Assembly (NCBI GenBank): GCA_023397905.1
Contig: JAEWSZ010000186.1
Coordinates: 62,001-126,000 of the forward strand
Source: Bacillota bacterium
Lineage (GTDB): Bacteria; Bacillota; Clostridia; Acetivibrionales; DSM-1351
Direction of reading: 5' to 3'
DNA: 64,000 nt
In this document: positions 8,583 to 16,793 of the stretch, piece by piece
Numbering within the stretch: the stretch's first letter is position 1
Layout of the letters: each line of letters opens with the position of its first letter
Made by a program: the position numbers and the translations under genes
Notes under the pieces: model-generated
Databases searched by the model: none
Seen by the model: only the letters and a program-made list of their open reading frames with translations
What the model was told of the DNA's origin: nothing

Positions 8583-9959
8583 TCAGACAGCCAGCAATGT
8601 GCTGAAGTTTTCCAGATTATTCTTCAGATCCTGCAGGAACCTTGCGGCAGGAGCCCCGTCAAGCGCCCTGTGGTCAAAGGTAAGGGACAGGCCCATAGCA
8701 GGGTAGAATACATATTCTCCGTCAACTTCCTTCGCCCTCTGCACTATGGCATTCACACCCAATATTCCTGTCTGGGGAGGATTAAGCACCGGCGTGAAGC
8801 TCTCTATGCCCAGCGTCCCAAGATTTGTTATGGTAAAGCTTCCGTTTTTCAGCATATCAGGATTTATAGCTCCCGACTGGCAATCCTTGATCAGCACCTT
8901 GGCTTCTTTTGAAATTTCGTTAAGGGATTTCAGATTTGCATTCATGAGGGTTGGAACCATGAGTCCCCTGTCGGTATCGGTGGCTATTCCCAGGTTTACA
9001 TTTCTGAAATACAGCATTTTATCGTCTACAAGGTTTGCATTGAGCTCTTTGTAATTTATAAGGGTCCTCGATACGGCAAAAAGGATAATGTCATTTATTG
9101 TTATGTTGGACAGGCCAAGCCTTTCTTTGCTGTCCTTGAGCTTCTTCCTGTAATCCATTATGTCCGTTGCGTCAAAGGAGGCATTTAAAGTCAGCTGCGC
9201 GGTGGACGTCAGCGAATGCTGCATGGCTTTTGCTATGACTTTTCTGATGTTGCTCAGCTTGGCCTCTTCATACATAGGCTGATCGGCACCTGCCGTATTT
9301 GCCACTCCTGCGGCCGGCTGAACGTTTCCAATTCCGGCTGCTCCTGCCGCCAGATCGGCTGTGGTTATCCGCCCTCCGAGCCCTGTTCCCGAAACAGCAC
9401 CCGCGGCGTCACTTTTCAGTTGTTCGCCTATTGCGGCTTTAGTAAATGCGTATCCCGCATCCTTCAATGCCGTAACGTCTCTTTCAATGATTCTGCCGTT
9501 AGGTCCTGTGGGATTTGCATATCTCACGTCTATCCCGCTTTTTTCGGCAAGGTTTCTGGCCCTTGGAGAAATCCTGATATCTCCGCCGTCATTTGGCTGT
9601 ACCGGAATGGCAGTCTCAACAACCGCACTCTGGACTTGCTCCTGGACTTTCACAGGTTCCGGCTCGGATTCAGTTTTACCCGCTGTTGAACCATTTGGAT
9701 TGAATTCATCAATGCGTTCGCCTTCATTGCCTATAACGCAAACATTCAGCAGGCAGGGTACGTCATCCCCTTCTTCAAAGAAGGCTCCCAGAAAAGTTCC
9801 GCCTACCTTTGCTTCCTCATCAAAACTGGCCTTGTCTGTTTCGTATGAGAACAGAAGCTCTCCCGGCTCCACCTTGTCGCCTTTTTTCTTATACCACTTT
9901 GCAATGATGCAGCTTTCTACAGACTGCCCTTGTCTGGGCATTATAACTGGAGTAGCCAT
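8583..9959 (-). CDS. Dihydrolipoyl acyltransferase (E2)
   Basis: E2 forms the core of the complex and transfers the acyl group from lipoate to CoA. The 458-residue protein has an N-terminal lipoyl domain with the modified lysine in YETDKASF (Lys43). A linker is followed by a peripheral subunit-binding domain (ISPRARNLAEKSGIDV to GRIIERDV), and a second, less complete copy of that motif appears around GTGLGGRITTADL. The C-terminal catalytic domain ends with DHRALDG (His430, Asp434). The ATG has an AAGGAGG site. It is the first gene of the E2-E3-E1 operon, preceded by about 700 bp of non-coding DNA with candidate operators. The double binding motif is slightly unusual. Confidence 0.93.
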   Translation of the reverse strand: MATPVIMPRQGQSVESCIIAKWYKKKGDKVEPGELLFSYETDKASFDEEAKVGGTFLGAFFEEGDDVPCLLNVCVIGNEGERIDEFNPNGSTAGKTESEPEPVKVQEQVQSAVVETAIPVQPNDGGDIRISPRARNLAEKSGIDVRYANPTGPNGRIIERDVTALKDAGYAFTKAAIGEQLKSDAAGAVSGTGLGGRITTADLAAGAAGIGNVQPAAGVANTAGADQPMYEEAKLSNIRKVIAKAMQHSLTSTAQLTLNASFDATDIMDYRKKLKDSKERLGLSNITINDIILFAVSRTLINYKELNANLVDDKMLYFRNVNLGIATDTDRGLMVPTLMNANLKSLNEISKEAKVLIKDCQSGAINPDMLKNGSFTITNLGTLGIESFTPVLNPPQTGILGVNAIVQRAKEVDGEYVFYPAMGLSLTFDHRALDGAPAARFLQDLKNNLENFSTLLAV

Positions 9960-10053
9960 ATTGACCTCCTTGTAATATAAATAATTTAATTTTGGAATTT
10001 ATTTTTTATTATTTGTATTTATAAGTATGTTATTTGTAAGTTCAGGTAATTGT

Positions 10054-10108
10054 ACAAAAATGTTAATATTTTCAGTCTATTATGTTATATATTTTCACAA
10101 AAATGTTA
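10054..10108. promoter_or_regulatory. Paired candidate operators upstream of the E2 operon
   Basis: The 12-mer ACAAAAATGTTA occurs twice (10054-10065 and 10097-10108), 43 bp apart, about four helical turns. A related ACAAATGTT core lies in the SorE/SrlD divergent promoter near 13.7 kb. They are candidate DeoR-family sites; which regulator binds is inferred. Confidence 0.45.
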
Positions 10109-10182
10109 TATTCATTTATTTTACATATCAATTTTAACACCAGGCCACAGCTATGTCAACACAAACAATCACAATCAAACAT

Positions 10183-10450
10183 TAAATTCAGAATTCAGGA
10201 GACAGGATTCAGAAATCAGAATGAAACCTTAAGGGCAGAATTCAGTGGTCAGAAAGCAGAAATCAGAATAAAGGCAGGAGTTCAGTAGTATGGGAGAAAA
10301 CCGTCTCAAAATGCAGTAGCGGGAATTCTGGATTCAGGGGAAACCCGTAAAATCGAAATCCCTGAGGCAGATGTGAGAAGTATAGAAGTTTGGAAGTTCA
10401 GGAGTACAGAATATAAGCTTAAAAGCAGGAGTATAGGAGTTCAGGAACAT
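10183..10450. repeat. Degenerate ATTCAG-rich short repeat tract
   Basis: Non-coding tract built from loose variants of CAGAATTCAG, GTTCAGGAG and GGAGTTCAG. Similar text occurs at about 16680-16700 and 51660-51745. The unit is too irregular to be a CRISPR or clean tandem repeat. The rest of the 9960-10665 gap holds operators, a hairpin and a dispersed repeat, but no gene. Confidence 0.6.
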
Positions 10451-10468
10451 GAGGAAAACCCCATAACA

Positions 10469-10500
10469 CAAGCAAAGCCGGCATTTGCCGGCTTTGCTTG
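10469..10500. terminator. Strong hairpin (15-bp perfect stem)
   Basis: Arms 10469-10483 and 10486-10500 (CAAGCAAAGCCGGCA and its complement) with a 2-base loop. A T-rich stretch follows on the plus side. No plus-strand gene precedes it; it lies in the gap after lipA, so it may stop lipA transcription or insulate the E2 operon. Confidence 0.6.
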
Positions 10501-10548
10501 ATCCATTTTTATTTCGTTTTTCGGGTCCCGCTGTATGATTTATTTTAC

Positions 10549-10631
10549 CAAAGTCAATTACGGTTGAAAGTCTTCGCTTTCCAGCTGAATATTGCTTTTA
10601 ATCCGGCTTTCAGCCCATAGTAATTGATTTT
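10549..10631. repeat. Short palindromic dispersed repeat, AAAGTCAATTA family, copy 1
   Basis: 83-bp element with inverted ends (CAAAGTCAATTAC and GTAATTGATTTT). It aligns end to end with the copy at 60805-60886, including the shared core CTTTTAATCCGGCTTTCAGC. Shorter relatives occur at 35975-36030 and 44848-44901. It sits just past the lipA stop codon. Confidence 0.75.
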
Positions 10632-10665
10632 CCGGCTTCAATTTGTCTGAATATATTCCTTCCGC

Positions 10666-11520
10666 CTATAATGAGTCCATTGCCCTGTCGGCCAGGTAGG
10701 AGCTTCTGACCAGAGGCGCCGAGGCCGCATATCTGAAGCCCATATTCATGGCAATATCCCTGTATTTTTCAAACAGGTCCGGATGAATGTATTCCACCAC
10801 AGGATGATGTTCCTTTGAAGGAGCCAGGTACTGTCCCACTGTCAAAAAGTCGCAGCCGGCCTTTCTCAGGTCCCTGAATACCTCAAGCACTTCGTCCTCC
10901 CGCTCTCCCAATCCAACCATAATGCCGGACTTGGAATAGATGCCTTCTCCGCAGGACTTGACCCGCTCAAGCAATTCAAGCGATCTTTCATAGGATGCCA
11001 TCGGTCTCACTTCATTATACAGGCGGGGAACAGTTTCTATGTTGTGGTTTATTATTTGCGGCTTTGCGGCTATCACTTTTTTCAGGGCCTCTTCATCCCC
11101 CATAAAATCAGGGATGAGAACTTCAATGACCACATTTCCGTTCGTTTTTCCGATCTCTTCGATCACACTGGCAAAGTGCCCTGCTCCTCCGTCCTCCTGA
11201 TCGTCTCTGGTGACGGAAGTCACCCCCACATGTTTCAGCCGCAGCTCTTTCACAGCCTTCGCCACATTGCCCGGCTCCTCGCAGTCCACAGGAGTTGTAT
11301 GGCCCTTTGTCACATTGCAGAAGGTACAGTTTCTGGTGCAGTTTTTACCCAGGATCAAAAATGTGGCGGTCCTCCGCGAAAAGCACTCGCTGAGATTCGG
11401 ACAGTTGGCCTCCTCGCATACGGTATGCAGCGACATATTCTCAAGCATTTTAAAAACTTCTGATGAATTATAGCCGGATTTTACTCTGACTTTCAGCCAT
11501 TCAGGCTTGTTTCGCTCCAT
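10666..11520 (-). CDS. lipA: Lipoyl synthase
   Basis: LipA is a radical-SAM enzyme that inserts two sulfurs into the octanoyl group on E2 (or the glycine-cleavage H protein). The 284-residue protein has the auxiliary cluster cysteines in CEEANCPNLSEC (Cys35, Cys40, Cys46), the radical-SAM triad CTRNCTFC (Cys61, Cys65, Cys68), and the C-terminal RSSYLAD motif whose serine ligates the auxiliary cluster. The ATG at 11520 follows AAAGGGG. It lies 46 bp downstream of lipB on the same strand, so the two are probably co-transcribed. Placement between the SorE-like gene and the E2-E3-E1 operon suggests dedicated lipoylation of that complex. Confidence 0.96.
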   Translation of the reverse strand: MERNKPEWLKVRVKSGYNSSEVFKMLENMSLHTVCEEANCPNLSECFSRRTATFLILGKNCTRNCTFCNVTKGHTTPVDCEEPGNVAKAVKELRLKHVGVTSVTRDDQEDGGAGHFASVIEEIGKTNGNVVIEVLIPDFMGDEEALKKVIAAKPQIINHNIETVPRLYNEVRPMASYERSLELLERVKSCGEGIYSKSGIMVGLGEREDEVLEVFRDLRKAGCDFLTVGQYLAPSKEHHPVVEYIHPDLFEKYRDIAMNMGFRYAASAPLVRSSYLADRAMDSL

Positions 11521-11566
11521 AAATTATTGCCCCTTTAAATCTTAAAGTATTTGCCGCAAAAACAGA

Positions 11567-12256
11567 CTAATTTGTCAGCATTTTTACAAATTCATCCCTG
11601 TCCAGCATATCCGCCTCGTACCCGAAAACCTGGCAGAAGTATTCCGATACCTTCGAGAAGAGCTTCCGCATATCCTGCTTTTGACCGGTTAGCTGCCGGA
11701 GGGAAGTAACTCCCCTGTCCGTTATGCCGCAGGGATTTATCCAGCCAAAATGGCTTAAATCCGTGTTGACGTTGAAGGCGAAACCGTGCATGGTGACCCA
11801 TTGCCTGACAGCTATGCCTATTGCGGTTATTTTGCTGTCCTCCACCCATACCCCGGTATATTTCTTTTCTTCCCTTTCGGCGGCTATTCCATATTCCCGG
11901 TCCAGCAGCCTTATGAATACCTCTTCAACCTTCCACACAAATTCCTTTATATCCCTGCCTATGTTGTTCAGGTCTATTACCGGATAGCCCACTATCTGTC
12001 CGGGGCCGTGATAGGTAATATCCCCTCCCCTGTTCACATCGTATATTTTTACGCCCATTTCTTCCAGCCGGGAGACATCCGTCAGGATATTATCCCTGGA
12101 ACCTCTTCTGCCCAGCGTCAGCACGGGAGGATGCTCCAGCAGCAACAGAAAATCCTCTCCCGTTTTTCTTTCTATCAGAAGCTTCTGCAATTTCTCCTGA
12201 AGCTCCAGAGCTTCTTTATAGTCTATAATACCCAAATCAACAATATTGAGCTTCAC
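11567..12256 (-). CDS. lipB: Octanoyl-[acyl-carrier protein] transferase
   Basis: LipB moves octanoate from acyl carrier protein to the target lysine of lipoyl domains, the step before LipA. The 229-residue protein shows RGGDITYHGPGQ (residues 76-87) and the catalytic pair lysine in SKITAIG (Lys142) and cysteine in NPCGITDRG (Cys176). The start is a GTG at 12256 with a GGGAG site. The stop codon of the upstream SorE-like gene is 27 bp away, so sorE-like, lipB and lipA likely form one transcript. Having the endogenous route (LipB/LipA) beside the complex means it does not depend on scavenged lipoate. Confidence 0.95.
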   Translation of the reverse strand: MKLNIVDLGIIDYKEALELQEKLQKLLIERKTGEDFLLLLEHPPVLTLGRRGSRDNILTDVSRLEEMGVKIYDVNRGGDITYHGPGQIVGYPVIDLNNIGRDIKEFVWKVEEVFIRLLDREYGIAAEREEKKYTGVWVEDSKITAIGIAVRQWVTMHGFAFNVNTDLSHFGWINPCGITDRGVTSLRQLTGQKQDMRKLFSKVSEYFCQVFGYEADMLDRDEFVKMLTN

Positions 12257-12283
12257 TGCCGCATCTCTCCCTCTTAGGAATGG

Positions 12284-13549
12284 TCAAACAGCCTTTGCGT
12301 TTGCAAGTAAATATTTTTCGGCCTCCGCACACCACAGTCCGTTATTGCCGTCCACAATATCGGCCAGTTTTAAAAACATGGCATCGGTTTTTCCCTTTTC
12401 CCTGAAATCGGATATGGCCGTCAGTTCCAGATCTATATTGGTATATATCAGCTTTTTGCCTCCCGGGATTTTGGGAAGGTTCTTCGTCGTATCCACAACG
12501 CTGTTCAGACCGCCTATGTGAGTTATCATTGAAGCAGGGTCGATAAGACCTTTTCCCATCATTTCAAGGGATTCGATCATATCCGCCGTATTTCCTCCGC
12601 TGGTGCCCACCACATGGGTTGCATTGTAGTGCACATTGTAGAAGTTGAATTCCGCTGAAAACTCAGTATTGCTGGGGCCGGCAAAGAAATTCAGACAGCC
12701 GTCGTGGGCCAGCAGTTTGTCTCCCATTTCAACTACGGGTTTTACGGGAGCGAATACCAGAACATCGTCATAGCCCTTTCCCTTTGTAAGTTCTATTAAA
12801 TAGTCCACACCCCTGTCAGCGGCAGCCGTATTTACATAGATGAGCTTTACTCCATTTTTGGCCGCCTCTTCAACCGTATATATTGAGGCCGCTCTTGCAA
12901 GCCTGGTGTCGTCTATATCTGTTACAACCAGCAGGCCTGGCTTTCTGTCGCAATGTATTGCATAGTCTATAGCTCCCAGGCCCATAGGTCCCACTCCTGC
13001 CAGTATTGCCATATTTCCGCCTTCCACAATGCCCATCTTGTGTTCATAGCTTCCCTGGGTGGTGTGGTAGTTGGCATGGAAGGTTCCCACTATACAGGAT
13101 ATGGGCTCCGAAACAGACCCGTAGAAGAAGGCTTCGCCATGGTAAGGAAGCAGGCAGCCCAGCTCCATTACAACACTTGGGATGACTATATACGTGGCGT
13201 CTCCTCCTATATATTTGAAAGAATATCCGGGAGCCGCATAAGGATCGTCCTTCTGGTTCAGCGCAGGCTGAATAGAGAATTTGTCCCCCGCTTTGAATTT
13301 ATTTTTCCACTTCTCTCCTACCTGAACAATTTCACCGCAGAATTCGTGTCCTATGATTACAGGATTCTCAGCCACATCATTCGGCACTCTTTTGTGGTCG
13401 CTGCCCTGAATTGTTGCTTTATACGATGACATACATATACTGTCTGATATTATGTGCGCTAATATTTCATCATTCTTTATCTCAGGTAATTCAAACTCTT
13501 CCAGACGTAAATCATTTTTTCCATATAATCTGACCGCTTTTGTTTTCAT
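12284..13549 (-). CDS. Zinc-dependent medium-chain dehydrogenase, L-sorbose-1-phosphate reductase (SorE)-like
   Basis: This is a medium-chain dehydrogenase of 421 residues, longer than typical polyol dehydrogenases. It shows the catalytic-zinc region (SICMSS, GHEFCGEI), a nucleotide-binding segment (AILAGVGPMGLGAIDYA) and SEPISC. The four-cysteine structural-zinc lobe seen in classical alcohol dehydrogenases is not apparent. Length and layout resemble SorE, which interconverts a ketose 1-phosphate and a hexitol phosphate; this is family-level recognition. The ATG at 13549 has a GGGTGG site that overlaps a possible upstream GTG (13558). It heads the lipB-lipA transcript and is divergent from a SrlD-like gene, the usual partner of SorE in sorbose metabolism. 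The true substrate is unproven. Confidence 0.75.
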   Translation of the reverse strand: MKTKAVRLYGKNDLRLEEFELPEIKNDEILAHIISDSICMSSYKATIQGSDHKRVPNDVAENPVIIGHEFCGEIVQVGEKWKNKFKAGDKFSIQPALNQKDDPYAAPGYSFKYIGGDATYIVIPSVVMELGCLLPYHGEAFFYGSVSEPISCIVGTFHANYHTTQGSYEHKMGIVEGGNMAILAGVGPMGLGAIDYAIHCDRKPGLLVVTDIDDTRLARAASIYTVEEAAKNGVKLIYVNTAAADRGVDYLIELTKGKGYDDVLVFAPVKPVVEMGDKLLAHDGCLNFFAGPSNTEFSAEFNFYNVHYNATHVVGTSGGNTADMIESLEMMGKGLIDPASMITHIGGLNSVVDTTKNLPKIPGGKKLIYTNIDLELTAISDFREKGKTDAMFLKLADIVDGNNGLWCAEAEKYLLANAKAV

Positions 13550-13663
13550 AAAAACCACCCTTTCAAAATTATTTAACCAATCTTTTAACCAATCTAATAT
13601 AAGGTTTCAACTGTATCTGACTTTATAATAGCATACCCGCAAAATAAAATCAACATAAAACAA

Positions 13664-13745
13664 CATTTATTCAAGACAATATAGACACAAACCAACAAAT
13701 GTTGTAAAATATAAATAACAAAGCAAGAAATGCAACAGATTGTTG
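13664..13745. promoter_or_regulatory. Candidate operators in the SorE-like/SrlD-like divergent promoter
   Basis: Two CAACA-n-TGTTG palindromes, CAACAAATGTTG (13693-13704) and CAACAGATTGTTG (13733-13745), are 40 bp apart. A further AACAACATTTAT lies near 13669. They resemble the repeated ACAAAAATGTTA at the E2 promoter. A DeoR regulator is the likely binder, by position and motif style only. Confidence 0.5.
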
Positions 13746-13792
13746 CCACATAAGCGGCGGATTGCCGCAATAAAATATCAGGGGGTAATTCC

Positions 13793-14578
13793 ATGTATAA
13801 GAGATTAGAAGGTAAAGTTGCCATAGTGACCGGCGGAGCCCAGGGACTTGGGGAAGCATTGGCCCAGAGACTGGACAAGGAAGGCTGCAGCGTCGTGGTG
13901 GCGGATCTGAATCTGGAATCGGCACAGAAGGTGGCCTCAGGTTTAAGCAATGCCATAGCCTTAAAAGTGGATGTCTGCGATGAAGATCAGGTGGAGGCAA
14001 TGGTCCAGGTCGCAATAACAAAATTCGGGAAGCTGGACATTCTGGTGTCCAATGCTGCAATACTCATTGCAAAGGCTGCAACCGATTTTCCCGCCGCACA
14101 GTGGAAAAAAATGATGGATGTAAATCTTGTGGGATACTTTATTTGTGCAAAGGCCGCCGCAAAGGTCATGATCCCCAACAAGCAGGGCACCATAATCCAG
14201 ATAAACAGCAAATCCGGAAAAAAGGGATCATACAAAAATTCAGCTTACGCGGCAGCTAAATTCGGCGGTATTGGCCTGACACAGAGCCTTGCTCTTGAGC
14301 TGGCCGAATATGGCATCAGGGTCAACTCCATCTGCCCCGGCAATCTGCTGAATTCCCCCCTCTGGAATGACGGACCGAACGCATTATTCAAGCAGTATGC
14401 GGCAAACCAGGGCATCACCGAGGAACAGGTACGGCAGAAATATTTGAACCAGGTGCCGTTGGGAAGAAGCTGCGAGTATGATGATATAGCCAATGTAATG
14501 ACATTTCTTGCGTCGGATGAAGCAAGCTATATGACCGGTCAGGCCATAAATGTTACCGGCGGCCAGGAAATGAGATAG
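13793..14578 (+). CDS. Short-chain dehydrogenase, sorbitol-6-phosphate 2-dehydrogenase (SrlD)-like
   Basis: This 261-residue Rossmann-fold NAD(P) oxidoreductase has the coenzyme motif TGGAQGLGEA, the NAA-type motif (VSNAAI), and the catalytic Ser-Tyr-Lys set in INSKSGKKG and YAAAKFG. The stretches INSKSGK, AKFGGIGLTQSLAL and GQAINVTGGQ closely resemble SrlD of enteric bacteria, which oxidises glucitol 6-phosphate to fructose 6-phosphate. The ATG follows CAGGGGG. It starts an operon with the PHP gene (8 bp gap) and DeoR2. Together with the divergent SorE-like enzyme it could shift a ketone along a hexose phosphate. A deoxyhexitol phosphate is a possible alternative substrate. Confidence 0.8.
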   Translation: MYKRLEGKVAIVTGGAQGLGEALAQRLDKEGCSVVVADLNLESAQKVASGLSNAIALKVDVCDEDQVEAMVQVAITKFGKLDILVSNAAILIAKAATDFPAAQWKKMMDVNLVGYFICAKAAAKVMIPNKQGTIIQINSKSGKKGSYKNSAYAAAKFGGIGLTQSLALELAEYGIRVNSICPGNLLNSPLWNDGPNALFKQYAANQGITEEQVRQKYLNQVPLGRSCEYDDIANVMTFLASDEASYMTGQAINVTGGQEMR

Positions 14579-14586
14579 GAGCGGAA

Positions 14587-15870
14587 ATGGATATATTGAC
14601 GGGTCAATTAATAGAAAAGCTCAATCACGGCGATAAAACCGTACGGCTTGACAGCCTCAGACTGCTGGCTGAAAAAATAAAAACGGGAGAAATCCCAAAG
14701 CCCAAAACTGGCAGCGATGTCAACAACCACATTCATACCACATATTCCTTTTCGCCGTATTCTCCGGCCATGGCCGTATGGAGGGCGTATACTGCCGGAC
14801 TTTCAACCGCGGGAATAATGGATCACGATTCCATAAGCGGAGCCGAGGAATTTATTGAGGCCGGAAAAATCATAGGCATAGCCACGACAATCGGAGTTGA
14901 ATGCAGAGCCGATTTTTCCAGAACCCCTCTGAAGGGCAAAAGGATAAACAATCCCGACCAGATTTCGGTGGCATATATGGCATTGCATGGTATTCCCCAC
15001 ACCCAGATCGAAAGGGTGAAAGCTTTTTTCAAGCCATATACCGCCCAACGTAACTTGCGGAACAGGTCAATGATTGATAAAATAAATAAAATGGTGTCCA
15101 AGGCTTCAGTACATCTGGATTTTGAAAAGGACGTAGTTCCGCTGTCCAAGTTTGCCGAAGGCGGAAGCATCACCGAAAGGCACATTTTATATGCCCTGTC
15201 GCTTAAGCTGGTAGAAGCTTATGGAAGGGGCGGGCAGCTGGTTGATTTTCTGAAGGGGCAGCTGGGGCTCAGTATCAACCCTAAAATAGAGGGATATTTG
15301 CTGGATACCGGGAATTCATATTACGAATATGATTTATTGGGCCTGCTGAAAGGCGAACTGGTAAGCGGCTTTTATATCGATGCCACAACCGAATGCCCTG
15401 ATATTACAGAGGTCCTCCGTTTTTCAAAAAGCATAGGCGCCATTTCCGCATATGCCTATCTGGGAGATGTGGGAAACTCCGTAACCGGGGACAAAAAAAC
15501 GCAGAAGTTTGAGGATGACTATATCGAATTGCTTTTCGACGTAATCAAGGATCTCGGCTTTGACGCAGTCACTTATATGCCCTCCAGAAACAGCATGGAG
15601 CAGCTGGATGTCATAAGAGGACTGTGTGACAGGCACGGCTTCCTTCAAATCAGCGGAGAGGATATAAATTCGCCCCGCCAGAGCTTTATCTGCGAGGCCC
15701 TGCGGAATGAGAAATTCAGCAACCTGCTTGATGCCACCTGGGCTCTCATAGGCCATGAAACGGCTGCTACCGAGCAGCTTGACAAAAGCATGTTTTCCCC
15801 TTCCGTGATCAGCAGATACCCGGAGCTGGAAGACAGGATAAAAGTATATATGGAACTGGGAAATAAATAA
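14587..15870 (+). CDS. PHP-domain metal-dependent hydrolase, probable phosphoesterase
   Basis: The 427-residue protein has the PHP metal-site motifs HIHTTYS (about residues 48-54), MDHDS (about 78-82) and GVECRADF. Later candidate ligands include SGEDINSPRQ near residue 358 and GHE near 394. PHP proteins hydrolyse phosphate esters with a multinuclear metal centre, histidinol phosphatase being the model. A substrate is not evident from sequence; length and the inserted central region differ from histidinol phosphatase. The gene follows the SrlD-like gene by 8 bp with AGGAGCGG, so it belongs to the same operon. A sugar or tetrose phosphate is a reasonable guess from context only. Confidence 0.75.
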   Translation: MDILTGQLIEKLNHGDKTVRLDSLRLLAEKIKTGEIPKPKTGSDVNNHIHTTYSFSPYSPAMAVWRAYTAGLSTAGIMDHDSISGAEEFIEAGKIIGIATTIGVECRADFSRTPLKGKRINNPDQISVAYMALHGIPHTQIERVKAFFKPYTAQRNLRNRSMIDKINKMVSKASVHLDFEKDVVPLSKFAEGGSITERHILYALSLKLVEAYGRGGQLVDFLKGQLGLSINPKIEGYLLDTGNSYYEYDLLGLLKGELVSGFYIDATTECPDITEVLRFSKSIGAISAYAYLGDVGNSVTGDKKTQKFEDDYIELLFDVIKDLGFDAVTYMPSRNSMEQLDVIRGLCDRHGFLQISGEDINSPRQSFICEALRNEKFSNLLDATWALIGHETAATEQLDKSMFSPSVISRYPELEDRIKVYMELGNK

Positions 15871-15906
15871 AATGCAATATAGCGGTATATGGAGGATATG
15901 GTCATA

Positions 15907-16671
15907 ATGTTTGGTGTTGAAAGAAGAAGTAAAATAATGTCTCTTTTAAACGAGAACAAAAGCGTTTTAGTCAATGAAACCGCTGCATTGTTTGATGTGA
16001 CGGAAGAAACCATCAGGCGTGATTTAAAGGATCTGGAAAATCAGGGTCTGCTGGTGAGGACTCACGGCGGCGCAGTACTTTCTGAGGATGTCAGGATAGA
16101 AGCCCCTCTCGAGATCAGAGAAGGCATAAATATCCGGGGTAAGGATATCATAGGGCAAAGGGCCGCATTGATGGTCAATGACGGCGATACCGTCATATTG
16201 GACGCCAGCACCTCCTCCCTGTATGTGGCAAAGCATATCAAGGATAAAAAAGGGCTGACGGTTATAACAAATGCCCAGAGGATATTGATTGAGCTTTCAG
16301 ATTGTGAAGATATCACACTGGTTTCAAGCGGAGGCATCATGAGGAGAAAAAGTCTTTCCTTTGTGGGCCGTGCCGCCGAAAACGCCATCAGCAATTACTA
16401 CGCCAACAAGCTGTTTTTCTCCTGCAAGGGCTTCTCCCCAAAAGTCGGTCTCACAGACTCAAACGAGCAGGAATCCGATATGAGAAAAACAATGATAAAA
16501 TGCTGCGAAAAAGCCATTTTTCTCTGTGACCACACCAAATTTGACAGGGTTGGATACGTAAATACCGCAAAGCTTGAAGATATAGATACAATTATTACCG
16601 ACATCCCCCTTCCGGAAGCATGGGATGCTTATCTGAAGGAATCTTCCATAAAAACCGAGCTGGCGAAATAG
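15907..16671 (+). CDS. DeoR-family transcriptional regulator (second copy)
   Basis: This 254-residue DeoR/GlpR-type regulator has an N-terminal winged helix (RRSKIMSLLNENKSVLVNE, EETIRRDLKDLENQGLLVRTHGG) and a DeoRC sugar-phosphate sensor with ILDASTS and a C-terminal DIDTIITD. A frame opens at 15889, but GGAGG lies inside it at 15891-15895, so the ATG at 15907 is preferred. It is third in the operon after the SrlD-like and PHP genes, an arrangement typical of autoregulated sugar operons. It is clearly paralogous in architecture to the DeoR gene at 3.5 kb but not a close copy. A strong terminator follows. Confidence 0.88.
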   Translation: MFGVERRSKIMSLLNENKSVLVNETAALFDVTEETIRRDLKDLENQGLLVRTHGGAVLSEDVRIEAPLEIREGINIRGKDIIGQRAALMVNDGDTVILDASTSSLYVAKHIKDKKGLTVITNAQRILIELSDCEDITLVSSGGIMRRKSLSFVGRAAENAISNYYANKLFFSCKGFSPKVGLTDSNEQESDMRKTMIKCCEKAIFLCDHTKFDRVGYVNTAKLEDIDTIITDIPLPEAWDAYLKESSIKTELAK

Positions 16672-16736
16672 AAGGATCAGTACTCAGAATTCAGAAGCCG
16701 TAATTCACAATAAAATCAAAAAGCAGGTTAAATAGT

Positions 16737-16772
16737 AAAAAGTGCGTTTCAAACCAGCGAAACGCACTTTTT
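16737..16772. terminator. Bidirectional rho-independent terminator
   Basis: Perfect 14-bp stem (16737-16750 and 16759-16772, core GTGCGTTTC) with an 8-base loop, A-run on the left and T-run on the right. It lies between the convergent DeoR gene and sugar kinase and would stop both transcripts. Confidence 0.9.
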
Positions 16773-16793
16773 TTCCTTATTTCCGTATACTGA

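Noticed and set aside
4483..9959. Assignment of the complex as ordinary pyruvate dehydrogenase
   Set aside because: Not excluded, but strict anaerobes of this group usually use pyruvate:ferredoxin oxidoreductase, and the sugar-phosphate neighbours argue for caution; left as an unassigned complex type.
9361..9975. 204-codon open frame on the plus strand
   Set aside because: It is antisense to the E2 gene with Pro/Ser-rich low-complexity sequence and no start signal.
10183..10450. CRISPR-like short repeats
   Set aside because: Units differ in length and sequence, spacing is irregular, and no cas genes are present.
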